A stretch of 64,000 nt of DNA, taken from Staphylotrichum longicolle. Taxonomy: Eukaryota; Ascomycota; Sordariomycetes; Sordariales; Chaetomiaceae. The stretch is taken from the NCBI GenBank assembly GCA_019096155.1, contig JAHCVI010000002.1, positions 2,294,001 through 2,358,000 on the forward strand, read 5' to 3'. The position numbers and the translations under genes are program-made. This document shows positions 1-11,014 of this stretch, one piece after another. The notes below the pieces were generated by a model, which saw only the letters and a list, made by a program, of their open reading frames with translations, was not told where the DNA came from and did not search any database. Positions within the stretch are counted from its first letter, which is position 1. Each line of letters begins with the position of its first letter.

Positions 1-8
1 GCTCTACT

Positions 9-1113
9 CTACATTTGCTTCTTCTGCGCTGCCGGACCCATCTCCTTGTCAAACGCGCCGTATGACACCTCGAGGCTCGCGAGAGCCTTGAGGCCGACGC
101 CCAAGATGGAGAGCACAACGATCAAAACGATGAACGCCATGAAGATGCCTAATCAGAAATCAGCGACCGCTCTCAGCCCCACGTCATCGGAGAACAGCAT
201 ACCTGGGGTAAAGAACTGGTACTTCTCAAACAGGGACAGGTTGTCCGTCGAGTTCCCCTTCTTCCTCGCCACGACCTCGGGCTGCTCCGCCCAGCGCCTC
301 ATGTCCATGTGCACCGGCGCCGCAAACTCGGGCTCGTACGCCTTGAACTCGTTAGGGTCTGAGAACACCATGACGGTGTAGTCCCCACCATCAAGCATAT
401 CGAGCAGCTTGCCGAGCTCATGATCTGACCCGCCACAAAACACACCAACCGTCAGCAAATCGACACACAATCCACTCTCAAGATCAACTGCAGACGAAAC
501 GAAAGAGGAGAACAGGAACGTACCATTATCCCCCAAAGGCCCCCTCCTCCCCTTCTCCGCCTCATGCTCCGACACAGCCGGCAGGTGCCGCAGCTCGACC
601 CTCTCCACGCTGGCCTCCACCCCCTTGCGCGCGCACGCTTCCCGCACGTACTCCCCGATCGGCTTGCCCGAGACCTGGCCAATCACCTCGGCCACCGCCC
701 AGACACCACCACCGCCGTCCTTGGGGCCGTCGTGCACGGCGCGGCACAGATTCGGCATGCCGCTACCGCCGCATCCCGAGGACGAAGAAGCGCGGACGTC
801 GGCGGCGTGCATGTTGGGCTGCGAGACGAGAATGTACCGCCTAGTCGGGCATGACGCGAGCAGGGCCTTGGCGGTGGTGAGGACTTGGGCGGAGGTCTGG
901 AGTTGCTGCTCCGAGGCATGGGAGGGGAGTCTGGGAAGAGGAGAGGTTAGTTAGCCCGGGCTTTTTGATTCAAAGGTTGGTCGAGCGAGGCACGGAGGGG
1001 TGGGGGGGAACGGACTTGGCTGTGGAAAAGAGGATGAATGGGGACGAGTCGGAGAAGGCGTGCGCTTGTGATGCTGCACAGGCAAGCAGGGCTGTTGTTG
1101 TGGAGAACTTCAT
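9..1113 (-). CDS. BIG1: BIG1/VOA1-like ER membrane protein
   Basis: Four exons (1113-1016, 930-524, 424-203, 148-9) join to an intact 288-residue frame; each intron has GT..AG and the first a CTAAC branch site. The product starts with a signal peptide (about residues 1-19) followed by FSDSSPF, the usual mature start of fungal BIG1 proteins. The lumenal part is followed by one C-terminal membrane segment (IFMAFIVLIVVLSILGVGL) and a short cytosolic tail ending KKQM, a dilysine ER-retrieval signal. Yeast Big1 is an ER protein needed for normal beta-1,6-glucan, and the C-terminal domain is shared with V-ATPase accessory subunits (Voa1/Ac45). The family call rests on the N-terminal motif, the membrane topology and the length. 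The exact role in this fungus is inferred. The gene is divergent from RRP17. Confidence 0.8.
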
Positions 1114-1668
1114 TGTTGTGGCTCTGCTGGTGACGGTGGTGATGATGATGCCGGGGTTGCTGGCTATGTCGGCGTCAGCGTCGGCGTTCAGCTGGTGGTG
1201 GGTTTGGTTGGCGATTGCTGCGGCTCGGTCGCGATCGCAGGAGCTCCGAGCTTGGCTTGGCTCTCCTGGGACGGATGATGCATGCAGCAGCGCCAACGGC
1301 TGGGCGTGGGCGGTGGGGGTCGGCAGAAAGCACGATAAGCGGCAGAGGCGCAAAGCAAGGAGCCAGGGGTTATGGTTGGAGAAGAGGCATACTACCACCG
1401 AAAGGGTTTCGAGATTGATCTCGAGTGCTGAAAAGAACAATATTAGAAAAGAAAATTAATCGAAAAATGGACAGAAATTTCCTCAAATACAAAGACAATA
1501 GAGGAGACTTTCTCTTGTGAGTTCCGCAATTGGGAGTTCTCACAAAAGTGCCTGGCACTTTCAAAGATTAGCGGCCAATCAGAATCGGCATTTGGATAGC
1601 CTCCATGAATTTCAGGTCCCTCCGTGCTCGAGGAGTGCAATGAAGAGGTCCAAAGCAAGAGACCCAAA
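1114..1668. promoter_or_regulatory. Divergent intergenic region BIG1/RRP17
   Basis: No convincing gene. It must hold the 5' leaders and promoters of the two divergent genes. Open frames here are shadows in GC-rich DNA without family resemblance. Confidence 0.5.
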
Positions 1669-2382
1669 ATGTTTGCGAAACCGAGGCCACGGAAGAGCGC
1701 GCTGGTGCCGCCGCCAAAGAAGAGAAAGGCTACCCATGCGATTGAGGAGATCACATTCGACAAAGATGCCCGCACCGAGTACCTCACAGGGTTCCACAAG
1801 CGCAAGCAGGCGCGGATCAAGCATGCGCAGGAGATAGCCGAACAGAAGGCGCGGGAGGAGAAGATTGAGATGCGGAAGCAGGTATGGAAGAACAATCATC
1901 CAAGGACTGTTATGAGTGTTGTGCTAATGAGGTGGCTGCAGATCAGAGAGGAACGGAAGCAGGCCGTCGAGGACCACGTCCAGGCGATCAACAAGATCCT
2001 CCGGGAGGCCGAGTACGCCGGCACGACCGAGCAGAACCAGAACAGCTCCGACGAGGAATGGGGAGGCGTGTCAGACACCGAGGTGCCCGAAGCACCAATC
2101 GACCTGGAGGAGGAATACATCGACGAGGACAGGTACACAACCGTCACCGTGGAAGCCGTCAACGTTGACCGGGACGGACTGCATAAACCAGAGCTGGAGC
2201 AATCCTCGGAGGACGAAGAAGGGGATGAGGGCGCTGCGGAACAGGAGGAGCAGAGCAAGAATGGCGCTGACAAGAAGCCAAAACATCCGACCAAGAAGAA
2301 GAAGAAATTCCGGTATGAAAACAAATTTGAGAGGGCCATAGAAGCGAGGAAGCAGAGGGCAAAGCGGAGTAAAAGATCATAG
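1669..2382 (+). CDS. RRP17: Ribosomal RNA-processing protein 17 (Nop25 family)
   Basis: Nucleolar factor expected to act in 5'-end processing of pre-60S rRNA, as yeast Rrp17 does. I start at the ATG giving MFAKPRPRK, because the family begins near there; the frame is open 15 codons further upstream. The Nop25 core is clear: ITFDKDARTEYLTGFHKRK followed by a long Lys/Arg/Glu helix to about residue 110. After that come an acidic stretch and a strongly basic C-terminus (KKKKKFRYENKFERA) typical of nucleolar proteins. One 60-nt intron (1882-1941, GTATGG..GCTAATG..CTGCAG) interrupts the helix. It is a multiple of three without stops, so retention would add 20 residues in frame. Spliced length is about 217 residues, normal for the family. 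Confidence 0.85.
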   Translation: MFAKPRPRKSALVPPPKKRKATHAIEEITFDKDARTEYLTGFHKRKQARIKHAQEIAEQKAREEKIEMRKQVWKNNHPRTVMSVVLMRWLQIREERKQAVEDHVQAINKILREAEYAGTTEQNQNSSDEEWGGVSDTEVPEAPIDLEEEYIDEDRYTTVTVEAVNVDRDGLHKPELEQSSEDEEGDEGAAEQEEQSKNGADKKPKHPTKKKKKFRYENKFERAIEARKQRAKRSKRS

Positions 2383-2617
2383 CCAGGGGGTTCGGGACAA
2401 CACCATATTCTCGAAGCGAACAACCTTCACGGCACGAGGCGTTATCAAAGGGGTGAAATTGTTTGTCGTGTCACACCACTATGTAAGTAAGGTGCTTTGG
2501 CAGTGCTAATGTCCCTCCTCCTTCGGTGTGGCATGCCACATGTAAGGAACCAAAGATCTGGAATACACAGCTCGACGCAACGAAACCCGATACCCGGCCC
2601 AGATACGCTCGCAATGC

Positions 2618-3367
2618 TTAGATGTTGTTCATCTCGCTCTGGAAATCCTCCAGGTCCTTCTGGACGGCGGCGTACTTCTTGGCCATCTCCTCGTACTTGG
2701 CCTCCCACTGGTCGCGCTCCTGCTCGAGAGCCTGGACTTTCCGCTCGAAGTGTCCGGCCTTGACGTCGGTCTGGCGAAGCCTGATGAAGGAGGCAGTTAG
2801 CATCAAGAGGTGAGATAGTAAGGGAAAGGGAGTTCTCTGGGCGGGTCTTACTTCTCGTTGGCCTCGCGCAAAGTCCTGTCTGCCTCCTCGGCCTCTTCCT
2901 CGAGAAGTTGCAGCCTTCGAGTCAGCGTTTCGTTCTGGGTCCCGTGCTGCGCGCCCTCGCTGGCAGCGGCCTTGAGCTCCTTGACTTGCGCCTCGAATTT
3001 CTCTACCTCTGTCTCGAGCACACTGTTCTTGTGCGTAAGGGAGACAATCTCCTGCTCCTTCTGCAGGTTCTCCTGCTCAAGCGTCTTGACCTTGGTCTGG
3101 AGCTCCTCGGCCTTGGCCTGCGACTCCTCGGCCGTCAGGCGGAGCTGGTTCATTTTCTAGAGTGCGCGTCATCTCGTTAGCCGTCGGAATCACTACCGAA
3201 CAGCATCCAGCGCGCATGCGACCATCCCGGGCATGCGAGCGTTGAAACACCAAACGGGCGAGCCTTGTGGTTGCTTCGGGGGGTGTCCTGGTGAACCCAA
3301 TGGTGGGGCCAAACAGGGGTCTGGTGCCAAAGAAGGGGCAGCAGCTCACCTCCTTGATGCGATCCAT
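2618..3367 (-). CDS. TPM1: Tropomyosin
   Basis: Three exons (3367-3350, 3156-2852, 2780-2618) give 161 residues, the standard length of the single fungal tropomyosin (S. pombe Cdc8, yeast Tpm1). The protein starts MDRIKEKMNQLRLTAEESQ and is a continuous coiled coil of heptads to the end (QSEMNNI), without any globular domain. It binds along formin-nucleated actin cables and is needed for polarised growth and the cytokinetic ring. The first exon encodes only six codons (MDRIKE), so gene finders easily start it wrongly at the internal Met. Divergent from the securin gene. Confidence 0.95.
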
Positions 3368-3833
3368 TTTGGATGTTGATTGCGAAACGAGGTTTGTGTT
3401 GGAAGTGAGAGTTGTTTCTGAAGCGAGAGAGTCGCAGAGGGATGTCGCAAAGCTGAAGTTGGGAGGGTTTGGGGGAGGAAGAAAGTCGGTGGATGCGAGC
3501 AGGCAGATGGGTCCACGGGTGTTGGTAGGAAATGAAGACCACTCTGCCCCTCACCGAAGCGGCGGTGTTTCCATTTGCTGCGCCGGGTGCTGTCACTTGT
3601 CTGATCGACCAGGGGCTGATGGTGGGGTCACTTGCAGCTGCTCCGTTGCTGTGCCAACACCTGGCTGCCGTTCCCAGCGCGCATTTCCGAAACGGAGCCC
3701 GCCACGCGACGCCGCGACTCATGTTCCATTTCCAGTTCCCCAGACAGAGCCAGCCAATCTGCGACACTGATCACCAACACCCAAATCTTCTGCACAACCG
3801 CCAGCTGGGAGGTCATCCCAGCATCCTGCAACG
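3368..3833. promoter_or_regulatory. Divergent promoter region tropomyosin/securin
   Basis: 466 bases between two divergent start codons; no gene seen. Holds both 5' leaders and promoters. No recognisable operator was identified by eye. Confidence 0.5.
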
Positions 3834-5258
3834 ATGCTCGCAGCGCACCACGACCAGGAAAACGTCTACACGCACCACGCGGGGGCTTCGAAGCAGCAAT
3901 TGCAGGCAAAAACGCCAGGCGCCCGCTACCCGAAGACGCCCCTGAAGATCCCGCTTAACGACGAGAACGCAAACCATGGCTTCAATGGGAAGAGTGTCTT
4001 GCGAGGCAAGGGAAACAACGAGAACGTGCTTACGGTTGGGAAGGGAGGAAATGGCATGGGCAAGACTGGGAAGCAGGCCATGGTGACGCCAGCGGGTGAG
4101 CACCTTCCGCGTGAATTGATGATTCTCGTATTGACACGACTTTTAGAGCCCCGAACTGCCCGGGCGCCTCTCGGAAACAAGACCACCAACGCGAAAGCCA
4201 GGGCGACGCACCAGACCCCTGGCGTCAAGGGCATCGCCCGGGACATTGAGAAAACCAACGTCAAACCCACAGCCACCCTTCGTCCAAAGCACGCGGCGCC
4301 GCAAGCCGAAACTGCAAGGCTTGAAGTGCACACCGACAAGGACCCTCTCGAAGAGGAGGAAATCGAATATGCACCCCCAAGGCCGGTGGATCTCCCATAC
4401 GAGTCCGAGGTGTTCCCCGACGGCGTGTTGACGTTTGAGGGCTTGAAACCAGAGAACCTGTTCAAGGGCTACTATCAATACTACTTCAACCGTGTGGACG
4501 ACGAGGGCAAAACCGCTCTCGAGCGGGACATGGAAGAGCGGCAAAAGCGGAGCTTTGAGCGGGGCGAGGAGCAGATACGGAGGGACATGGAAGAGTTCGA
4601 CTGGAGCATTGGTGACATCCCGGAGAGCAAGGATTTGCTCAAGAAGAAGAGCAGCGCAGCCCCATCCGCCACAGGAACCGTAACAGCGACCAAGAAGGTG
4701 GCACGTCCGGCGCCCAAGCAGCCATCGACCATTGCGTCCAGGAAGGCAGCCTCAGCTCTCGCGCTCCCTCTGAGGCCCTCTACCCTAGCTCAGCCAACGC
4801 TGGCCAAGACAACCGCGCCGGCAGCGATCAAGGTCCCATCCAGGGGATTTCTGCTACCAAAGCGGAAGCCAGCACTCCCCTCTGCCCACCCAACTATTCC
4901 TGCCAGGGAGCGGGCGGCTGCAGTGGCTGCTTCACGAAGCACTTTGGGTTATAACAAGGGCAGGTCTATTTCATCTGCCGTGCATGCGAACAACGGCAGT
5001 GACTCGGCGACTACTCGTCAGCCCCAGAACCCAATCGTCCCCAAGCCGCGCACATTGGTGCGATCCATCAGCACAGCATCGACAAGTTCAGAAGCAACCA
5101 TTACGCCAGCCCGATTCGCTCAGTCATCAAAGGAGTCGAATAAGCCTGACTTCCTCTCCATCTTTGACGGCGACGAGGAAGAGGATCCCCTCGGCGGCGG
5201 AATGCCCCCGATGGATGACGACGTTGACGATTTCCAGCTCACCGTGAAGTTTGAGTGA
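3834..5258 (+). CDS. Securin (separase inhibitor, Cut2/Pds1 type)
   Basis: Two exons (3834-4095, 4147-5258) give about 457 residues. The middle carries the fungal securin block: APPRPVDLPYESEVFPDGV, then LTFEGLKPENLFKGYY and FDWSIGDIPESK. Securins hold separase inactive until the anaphase-promoting complex degrades them. A destruction-box-like RAPLGNKTTN lies just after the splice junction (about residue 92), with acidic residues at the very C-terminus (GDEEEDP, DDDVDDF). No KEN box is visible. The rest is low complexity and rich in Ala, Pro, Lys and Ser, as usual for this disordered family. The 51-nt intron is stopless and a multiple of three; retention would insert 17 residues directly before the destruction box. 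The family call is from motif recall, so moderately sure. Confidence 0.7.
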   Translation: MLAAHHDQENVYTHHAGASKQQLQAKTPGARYPKTPLKIPLNDENANHGFNGKSVLRGKGNNENVLTVGKGGNGMGKTGKQAMVTPAGEHLPRELMILVLTRLLEPRTARAPLGNKTTNAKARATHQTPGVKGIARDIEKTNVKPTATLRPKHAAPQAETARLEVHTDKDPLEEEEIEYAPPRPVDLPYESEVFPDGVLTFEGLKPENLFKGYYQYYFNRVDDEGKTALERDMEERQKRSFERGEEQIRRDMEEFDWSIGDIPESKDLLKKKSSAAPSATGTVTATKKVARPAPKQPSTIASRKAASALALPLRPSTLAQPTLAKTTAPAAIKVPSRGFLLPKRKPALPSAHPTIPARERAAAVAASRSTLGYNKGRSISSAVHANNGSDSATTRQPQNPIVPKPRTLVRSISTASTSSEATITPARFAQSSKESNKPDFLSIFDGDEEEDPLGGGMPPMDDDVDDFQLTVKFE

Positions 5259-6313
5259 GGGAGCAAGGCGGTTAGGTTCTTGTACGAGAGACTGGATAGG
5301 GAGGGCAAGTCGGCGTTGGGTCAAGGCGTTAGGAAAAGGATGGGGGAACGGTTGGGTTTCAGGCTGATGGTTATCGGAGGGCCGGCGTGCATTTTATTTG
5401 GAGGAATTTGAGTACCTTAGCTCAGGTGCAAGTTTGCAGTGTTGCATGTCTCCGCTTGCAAAGTGGCGTCGGGTGTTAGCACAGGGGCATCACTCCATCA
5501 TTGGTCTCGGAATCATCAAGACCAAAGCACCAGCCCTAACGGCAGTGATGGGTTGATTTCATTATGCAGTCTAGGTTTTATTATGTTATATTTATCACCC
5601 TCTTGCAAGTAACGGCTCGGTGCAGCTATCGACGGTGGGCATTCATTTAAAAATTTCGCATGTACATAACAAGCATTCCGTACACGTCTTCGCCTCAGGG
5701 GTTTCAGTCTTGGCTGTGAAGTTGAGTTGCCCCTGGCTGAGGAGCTGAGCGAGCGATGACACCAACACCGCTCATTGGATGATGCAATCTCACCAGCCTT
5801 CCACTCCCAACCGTCTCCTCTGCTCCTTCACCCAAGCCCAGCGCTGCTCCCACAGGCGCTCGGGCCATCTTGGCACGGACAACGCCAGTCCAGATCTGGC
5901 TTAGCGACACAATGGGGACTCGCGACCTTCAGACGCCCTGGCACGCTCCTAAACTTTCAACCTCACTCCCAGTCCGCTTCATGCTTCAGCAGTTCGTCTC
6001 GTCGACCAGAACGCCTTTCTTCTCGCGGAAACCAAGCGAGACTTGTCGCATGCATTGCTGAAGACTCCTCTATTCTTTTCCCGCTCATCAGCTCGCTCTA
6101 CCGACCCCCTTCTGCGTGCGCAGGCGACTGTCGCCCTCCCTGCAGACAAAGCCCTGCAGCTCTGTCGCGTGAACGGGCTCGAGCGCGCGTAGTTCTCCCA
6201 CCACCCGGCCATTCGAACTCATCACCGCTCATGCATGGTGTCTCCCAGCATCGCCGGCACCAGAGATGATGGTTGGAGGTTGTCGGCAGCGGTAATCCTC
6301 ACCCTTTCTCGCC
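5259..6313. other. Intergenic region, securin 3' end to SET1 leader
   Basis: No supported gene. The first third is AT-richer and probably the securin 3' untranslated region. The part from about 5.7 kb is C/T-rich and resembles a long 5' leader of SET1; the 164-codon frame at 5775-6269 has low-complexity composition and no family resemblance. Confidence 0.5.
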
Positions 6314-9300
6314 ATGACTCGCCCTGCTGGCGCGAGTTTCGCCCAGTTCTTCCCTGCTGCACCCCGAGCTGCAAGGGACAGGGCGATGGAACGTGAGAGG
6401 GCCAAAACCAAGACACAGGAATTCCCCTCGGCTCAGTCGCTCGACACCAATGGCCGCTGCACCCCCCTGAACCCTCCGGCGTCCTCTCCGAATGCCGACG
6501 GGCACACTACTGGTCACGCCTCGAACTCACACCTGAACGGCAGGAGCCCTCATGCCGTACACCCTTCAACGGATGATAACGAGTCGCTCGCTGGAGACAC
6601 GCTCAATGCCGGAGGTCGGCCAGCTCCCATACCAGCACGGCCTCCTCGGTCTTCAGTGCTGCGACGAGATTGAGCGCCTCGGCCACCATGAGAAAACCAC
6701 ACATACCCTCTCCTCCTCCATCATCGCATCCTATCTCTCCACAACTGCCCCAAGGCGCAGTCGACCACTCGCCGACGACGACGGATCTGCCCATGGCGCT
6801 GCGCTGTCGAACCGCGTGCCTTGCCCTTCACGTTCGATCAAGTGCATTAAGCGCACATATGAACCTCTCTTGGACCCGTCGCTTTCGAGCTGAAAAAAAA
6901 AAGGCGAAACCGATATACAAAGAGTTTGGATTGGTATGTGCACACCTTGATACTCTTACACTGAGGGGGGAGCGTCATCTTGATTTGGAGTCGGTGGGCT
7001 AATGCTGCGTACAGGGTGATCAAGATGACGTTCCCCCCTCGGACCCCCGCCTGGCCAAGGGTGGGAGGCTGAACTACATCAATGTCGACTTCCACCTGCC
7101 AAAAGCCCGATTGCGCCATGCACCATATATCTTGAAACCGTACAAGTACGATGCGAAGACGTCGTGCGGCCCCGGGCCTCCGACGCAGGTTGTGGTGACC
7201 GGCTTCAACCCCTTGACTGCATTTTCCAAGGTCGCAGCGGTCTTTGCTTCTTTTGGCGACATCGCCGAAAGCAGCAACAAAATGCACCCAGACACCGGGA
7301 CCTATCTCGGTTTTGCTACCTTTCGCTACAGGGATTCCAAGCCCACCCGCTCACGCCCCGTTCCCGTCACCGCTGCCGACGCAGCCAAGCGCGCCATTCG
7401 AGCCATGCACGGGAAGAGGATCGAAGCGAACACGGTTCGCGTCGAGTATGATTCCGAAGGCAGGAAAAGCTCCCGCATGCTGGAAGAGGTGTTGAACAAG
7501 GGCAAAGAACCGACGCAGACTCTGGGCGAGCCGAAAATTCCTACCGGCCCGAGATCCAAAGACGCCGTTCCCGGCCCCCCTCCGACCGCACCCAAGGGAC
7601 CCGCAGCGCACCGAAGCTTGATCAACGTGCAAGGTGTTTGGATGCCGAAACCGAGGCCGGATTCGATCATCGAGAGCGAGCCGATCGCGCCACAGATCAA
7701 AGACGAACCATACATCTTCGTCGGTCATGAGCATGTCCCCGTCATGCCCACCACGGTGGCGCACATGAAGAGGCGTCTCAAAACCTACATGTTTGAGGAC
7801 ATCCGGGCAGACAGGACCGGTTACTACATCGTCTTCCGAGATTCGGGTTACGGCCGCGCCGAGGCCGACCGCTGCTTCCGGTCAGCGGACCGCACCGCCT
7901 TCTTCACCTACACAATGGTCATGGACCTCCACCTGAATGGCACCGTTGCCAAGAGCTCGCACGTTTCTGATGCCCGGCGGCGGAGTCGATCACCCGACCG
8001 GAGGCGCATCGACGACCACCGACTGCATCGCGAACAAGATCGCAGCAGGCGCGACGAAGAGCGAGCCAAGCGGGAAGAGCAAGATCGGCGTCGACGGGAG
8101 GAGGAGGCAGACCTGGAAGAGGAGAAGAGGCAGAGAGCTAAGAACTTTGACCCGGTCCTGGAAGCCACCGACGTGGTTCTTCGAGAGATGAAAGAGCAGT
8201 TGATCAAGCACATCCGCACCAAGATCGCGGCACCAGCTTTGTTTAACTACTTGGACCCGGTCAACCACATCGCCAAGCGACGCAGGCTCAACATCGAGGA
8301 CCCTCATAGTGCCAGGCTTCCTCCTATTGTCCTGGAGGAGTACGAGGACAGGTCTCCGGTTGGCACCCCGAACTCGAGGGCCGACCCCATCGAGCGACGA
8401 ACTGCGCGCCTGGACGTCTCTGCGCTCCCTCGCATCCGCAAGGTCAAGAATGCCGCGTCCGGATTGAACACTCGCAAGCACGGGTTCAACGATCCCTTTG
8501 CGCGCAACCGTCCGGCCGGCAGGCGCACTGCGTTCCGGTCTCTCCACTACCGCCTGAGAAGCGACAGCGAGGGCGAATCCGAAGATGAAACCGAGAATAG
8601 AACGTCGCTCGGCAGAGACACGGAAGAGCCCGAGTCCCGACCTCGGAGCCGAATGAGCTCAGACGACGAGGCAGACAAGGATGATTATGCAGCCTGGGGT
8701 CCCGGTGACGATGACTCTATGACTGAGGCGAGCTTTGCGCTCAACGATGGCTCGGTGCAGTCCAAGAAGCGGAAACTCGATCTTCCGCTCGAAACGGCCA
8801 TCAAGAGGATGAAGAAGACAGATGAGGAGCTTTTCGGGGTGACTATTGATCGCATCGAAACCGAGTTTCCGGACAGGGAGGCTTCTCCAGAGGATATTCT
8901 TCTTCCCGATGCCGAAGCCGTTGAAGAGAAGGACACCGACAGCTCTCGGTTGCCGACACCCTTGCCTCAGGACGCCCAAGCCAAGAAAAAGCCCGCGCTC
9001 AAGACCAAGAAGAAATCCAAGAAGCAGATCTTCGAGGAGAGGGAAGCCCTGAAACGGCAGCAACAGGAGATATTCGAGAAGGAGGCGCTGCGGTCGGAAG
9101 ATGTAGACGAGGCTAAGCCGACGCCGAAGCCGGAGCCGGAGCCGGAGCCAGAGGTTGAACCGGAGCCCACGCCCAAGAAGCCTGAGGCGGAAGTGGACAA
9201 GAAGCCCGAGCTAGATGCGAATCTCTATCCGCCGGAGAAGGTCTCGGCTCTTGAGCTTCCCAAGGATTTCCGTCTCGACGTGGCAGCCTTGGAAGAGTTG

Positions 9301-10313
9301 GATCTTGGAGATAACGACCAGCCAGACATCGACAGGCTGCGCCGGAAGTTTGGTCGCGTCGACATCAATGACCCTGAGCTTTGGTTGTGGAGGCGCAATC
9401 GCATCCGAGAGCTGAACTCGGCCGACGGCACAGCGAAGAATCCGGTCCGCATCGAGGGCTACTATGTCCCCAACCCCACCGGCTGCGCCAGAACGGAAGG
9501 GGTGAAGAAAATCCTCAACTCGGAGAAGTCAAAGTATCTCCCCCACCACATCAAGGTCAAGAAGGCCAGAGAAGAACGCCAGGCGCAGACGGGCAAGGGC
9601 GCCAAAGATGCGGCTTTTGCTGCTGCAGAAGCCTCCCGACTGGCAGCTGAGAATATTGTGGCCAAGGGTAACTCCCGTGCCAACCGTGCCAACAACCGTC
9701 GTTTCGTTGCCGACCTCAACGACCAGAGAAAGACGCTCGGCCAGGATTCGGATGTCTTGCGGTTCAACCAGCTCAAGAAACGAAAGAAGCCGGTCAAGTT
9801 TGCGCGGTCGGCCATCCACAACTGGGGGCTGTATGCCATGGAGAATATCCCGAAGGACGACATGATCATCGAGTACGTCGGCGAGGAGGTGCGGCAGCAG
9901 ATCGCCGAGCTCCGCGAGAACCGGTACCTCAAGAGCGGCATCGGCAGCAGCTACCTCTTCCGCATCGACGACAACACGGTCATCGACGCGACCAAGAAGG
10001 GCGGCATCGCGCGGTTCATCAACCACAGCTGCATGCCCAACTGCACGGCCAAGATCATCAAGGTGGAGGGCAGCAAGCGGATCGTCATCTATGCGCTCCG
10101 GGACATTGCTCAGAGTAAGTCCTTCCGTTTCCCTCTCCCCTCTTATATCCAGTTTGTCTCTGTACATCGTGTGGGGAACCCATCAGCTGACCACACCATC
10201 GTACCACAGACGAGGAGTTAACGTACGACTACAAGTTCGAGCGCGAGCTTGGCAGCACGGACCGCATCCCCTGCCTCTGCGGCACGGCCGCATGCAAGGG
10301 CTTTCTCAACTGA
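6314..10313 (+). CDS. SET1: Histone H3 lysine-4 methyltransferase SET1 (frameshifted 5' part)
   Basis: Catalytic subunit of COMPASS. Exons about 6314-6933, 7015-10114 and 10210-10313. It starts MTRPAGASFAQFFP like other filamentous SET1 proteins. After the first intron an RRM is visible (TQVVVTGFNPL..KVAAVFASFGDI), then an Arg/Glu-rich middle with PEPEPEPE repeats, and the N-SET region. The SET domain follows (FARSAIHNWGLYA, YVGEEVRQQ, YLFRIDDNTVIDA, RFINHSCMPNC) and then post-SET CLCGTAACKGFLN split by the last intron. In the first exon the SET1-like reading changes frame three times: near 6617, near 6692, and at the A-run near 6890. Here GSASSHTS, EKTTHTL, IKCIKRTYEPLLDP and EKKKAKPIYKEFGL lie in different frames. 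No GT..AG intron explains this, so small indels in the sequence are likely. The rest, about 1,070 residues, is intact. Confidence 0.9.
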
Positions 10314-10798
10314 GAGTTGAGTCGGGATGCCCTTCCCACTGCCATATCCGTACCTGCATTTCTGGTACTTGTACAGCTTAATGTTTTAATCTCTGCGTCA
10401 AACCCTCCGCCCGGCCCGTTAATCTTTCTGGGAGGGGCCCGATTGATAGGTGAGAGAGGGTTTCTCTGGCGCATATTCACGATTTGCCATTGCATCACGC
10501 GCCATGCGCATTCCATACAAGACCACACATCATCATGATATGCGGTTGACTGGCCTACCTGCTTCTCAGGCATTGTGTCGAATCGACAAAGCGGTCCTGG
10601 TCTGGTCGGTCGATGGTGGTGATGATGGGCGATGATGACGATGAGGAAAGGGAAAGAAAGGAGAAAGGGAATGGAAAGGGTTTGTGTCCCGCCTTGATAG
10701 GGAGACAAAAAAACAGACACTGGATTGGTCTGGCGCCGCCCGCCCCGGTTAGAGACGGGGCCTGAGCTGGGCTGGTTTGCCGCATGGGTACGGAGTAG

Positions 10799-10823
10799 AT
10801 GGATGGATGGATGGACGGATGGA
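10799..10823. repeat. GATG microsatellite
   Basis: About five tandem GATG units with one substitution (GACG). Confidence 0.85.
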
Positions 10824-10991
10824 GTCCCGCACTCTGCTGGCACCTCTTGGATGGAGGGAGCATTTGCAGCGAATTCAGAAAGCCGTTTTCTTCTCACGTA
10901 TTTGGATTGTTGGTGTGTTGTGAGTCTGGGTTGTGATCGTTCGTACTTATGTACTCATGTGCTACAAAGGTAGTGATGTCTGTGGTGTTGG

Positions 10992-11014
10992 TCTGGTTCT
11001 GGTTCTGGTTCTGA
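10992..11014. repeat. Short TCTGGT tandem repeat
   Basis: Three to four units of the hexamer TCTGGT in intergenic DNA. Confidence 0.8.

Noticed and set aside
5775..6269. 164-codon frame upstream of SET1
   Set aside because: Low-complexity Ser/Pro/Arg translation in a C/T-rich leader, no conserved motif and no splice context.
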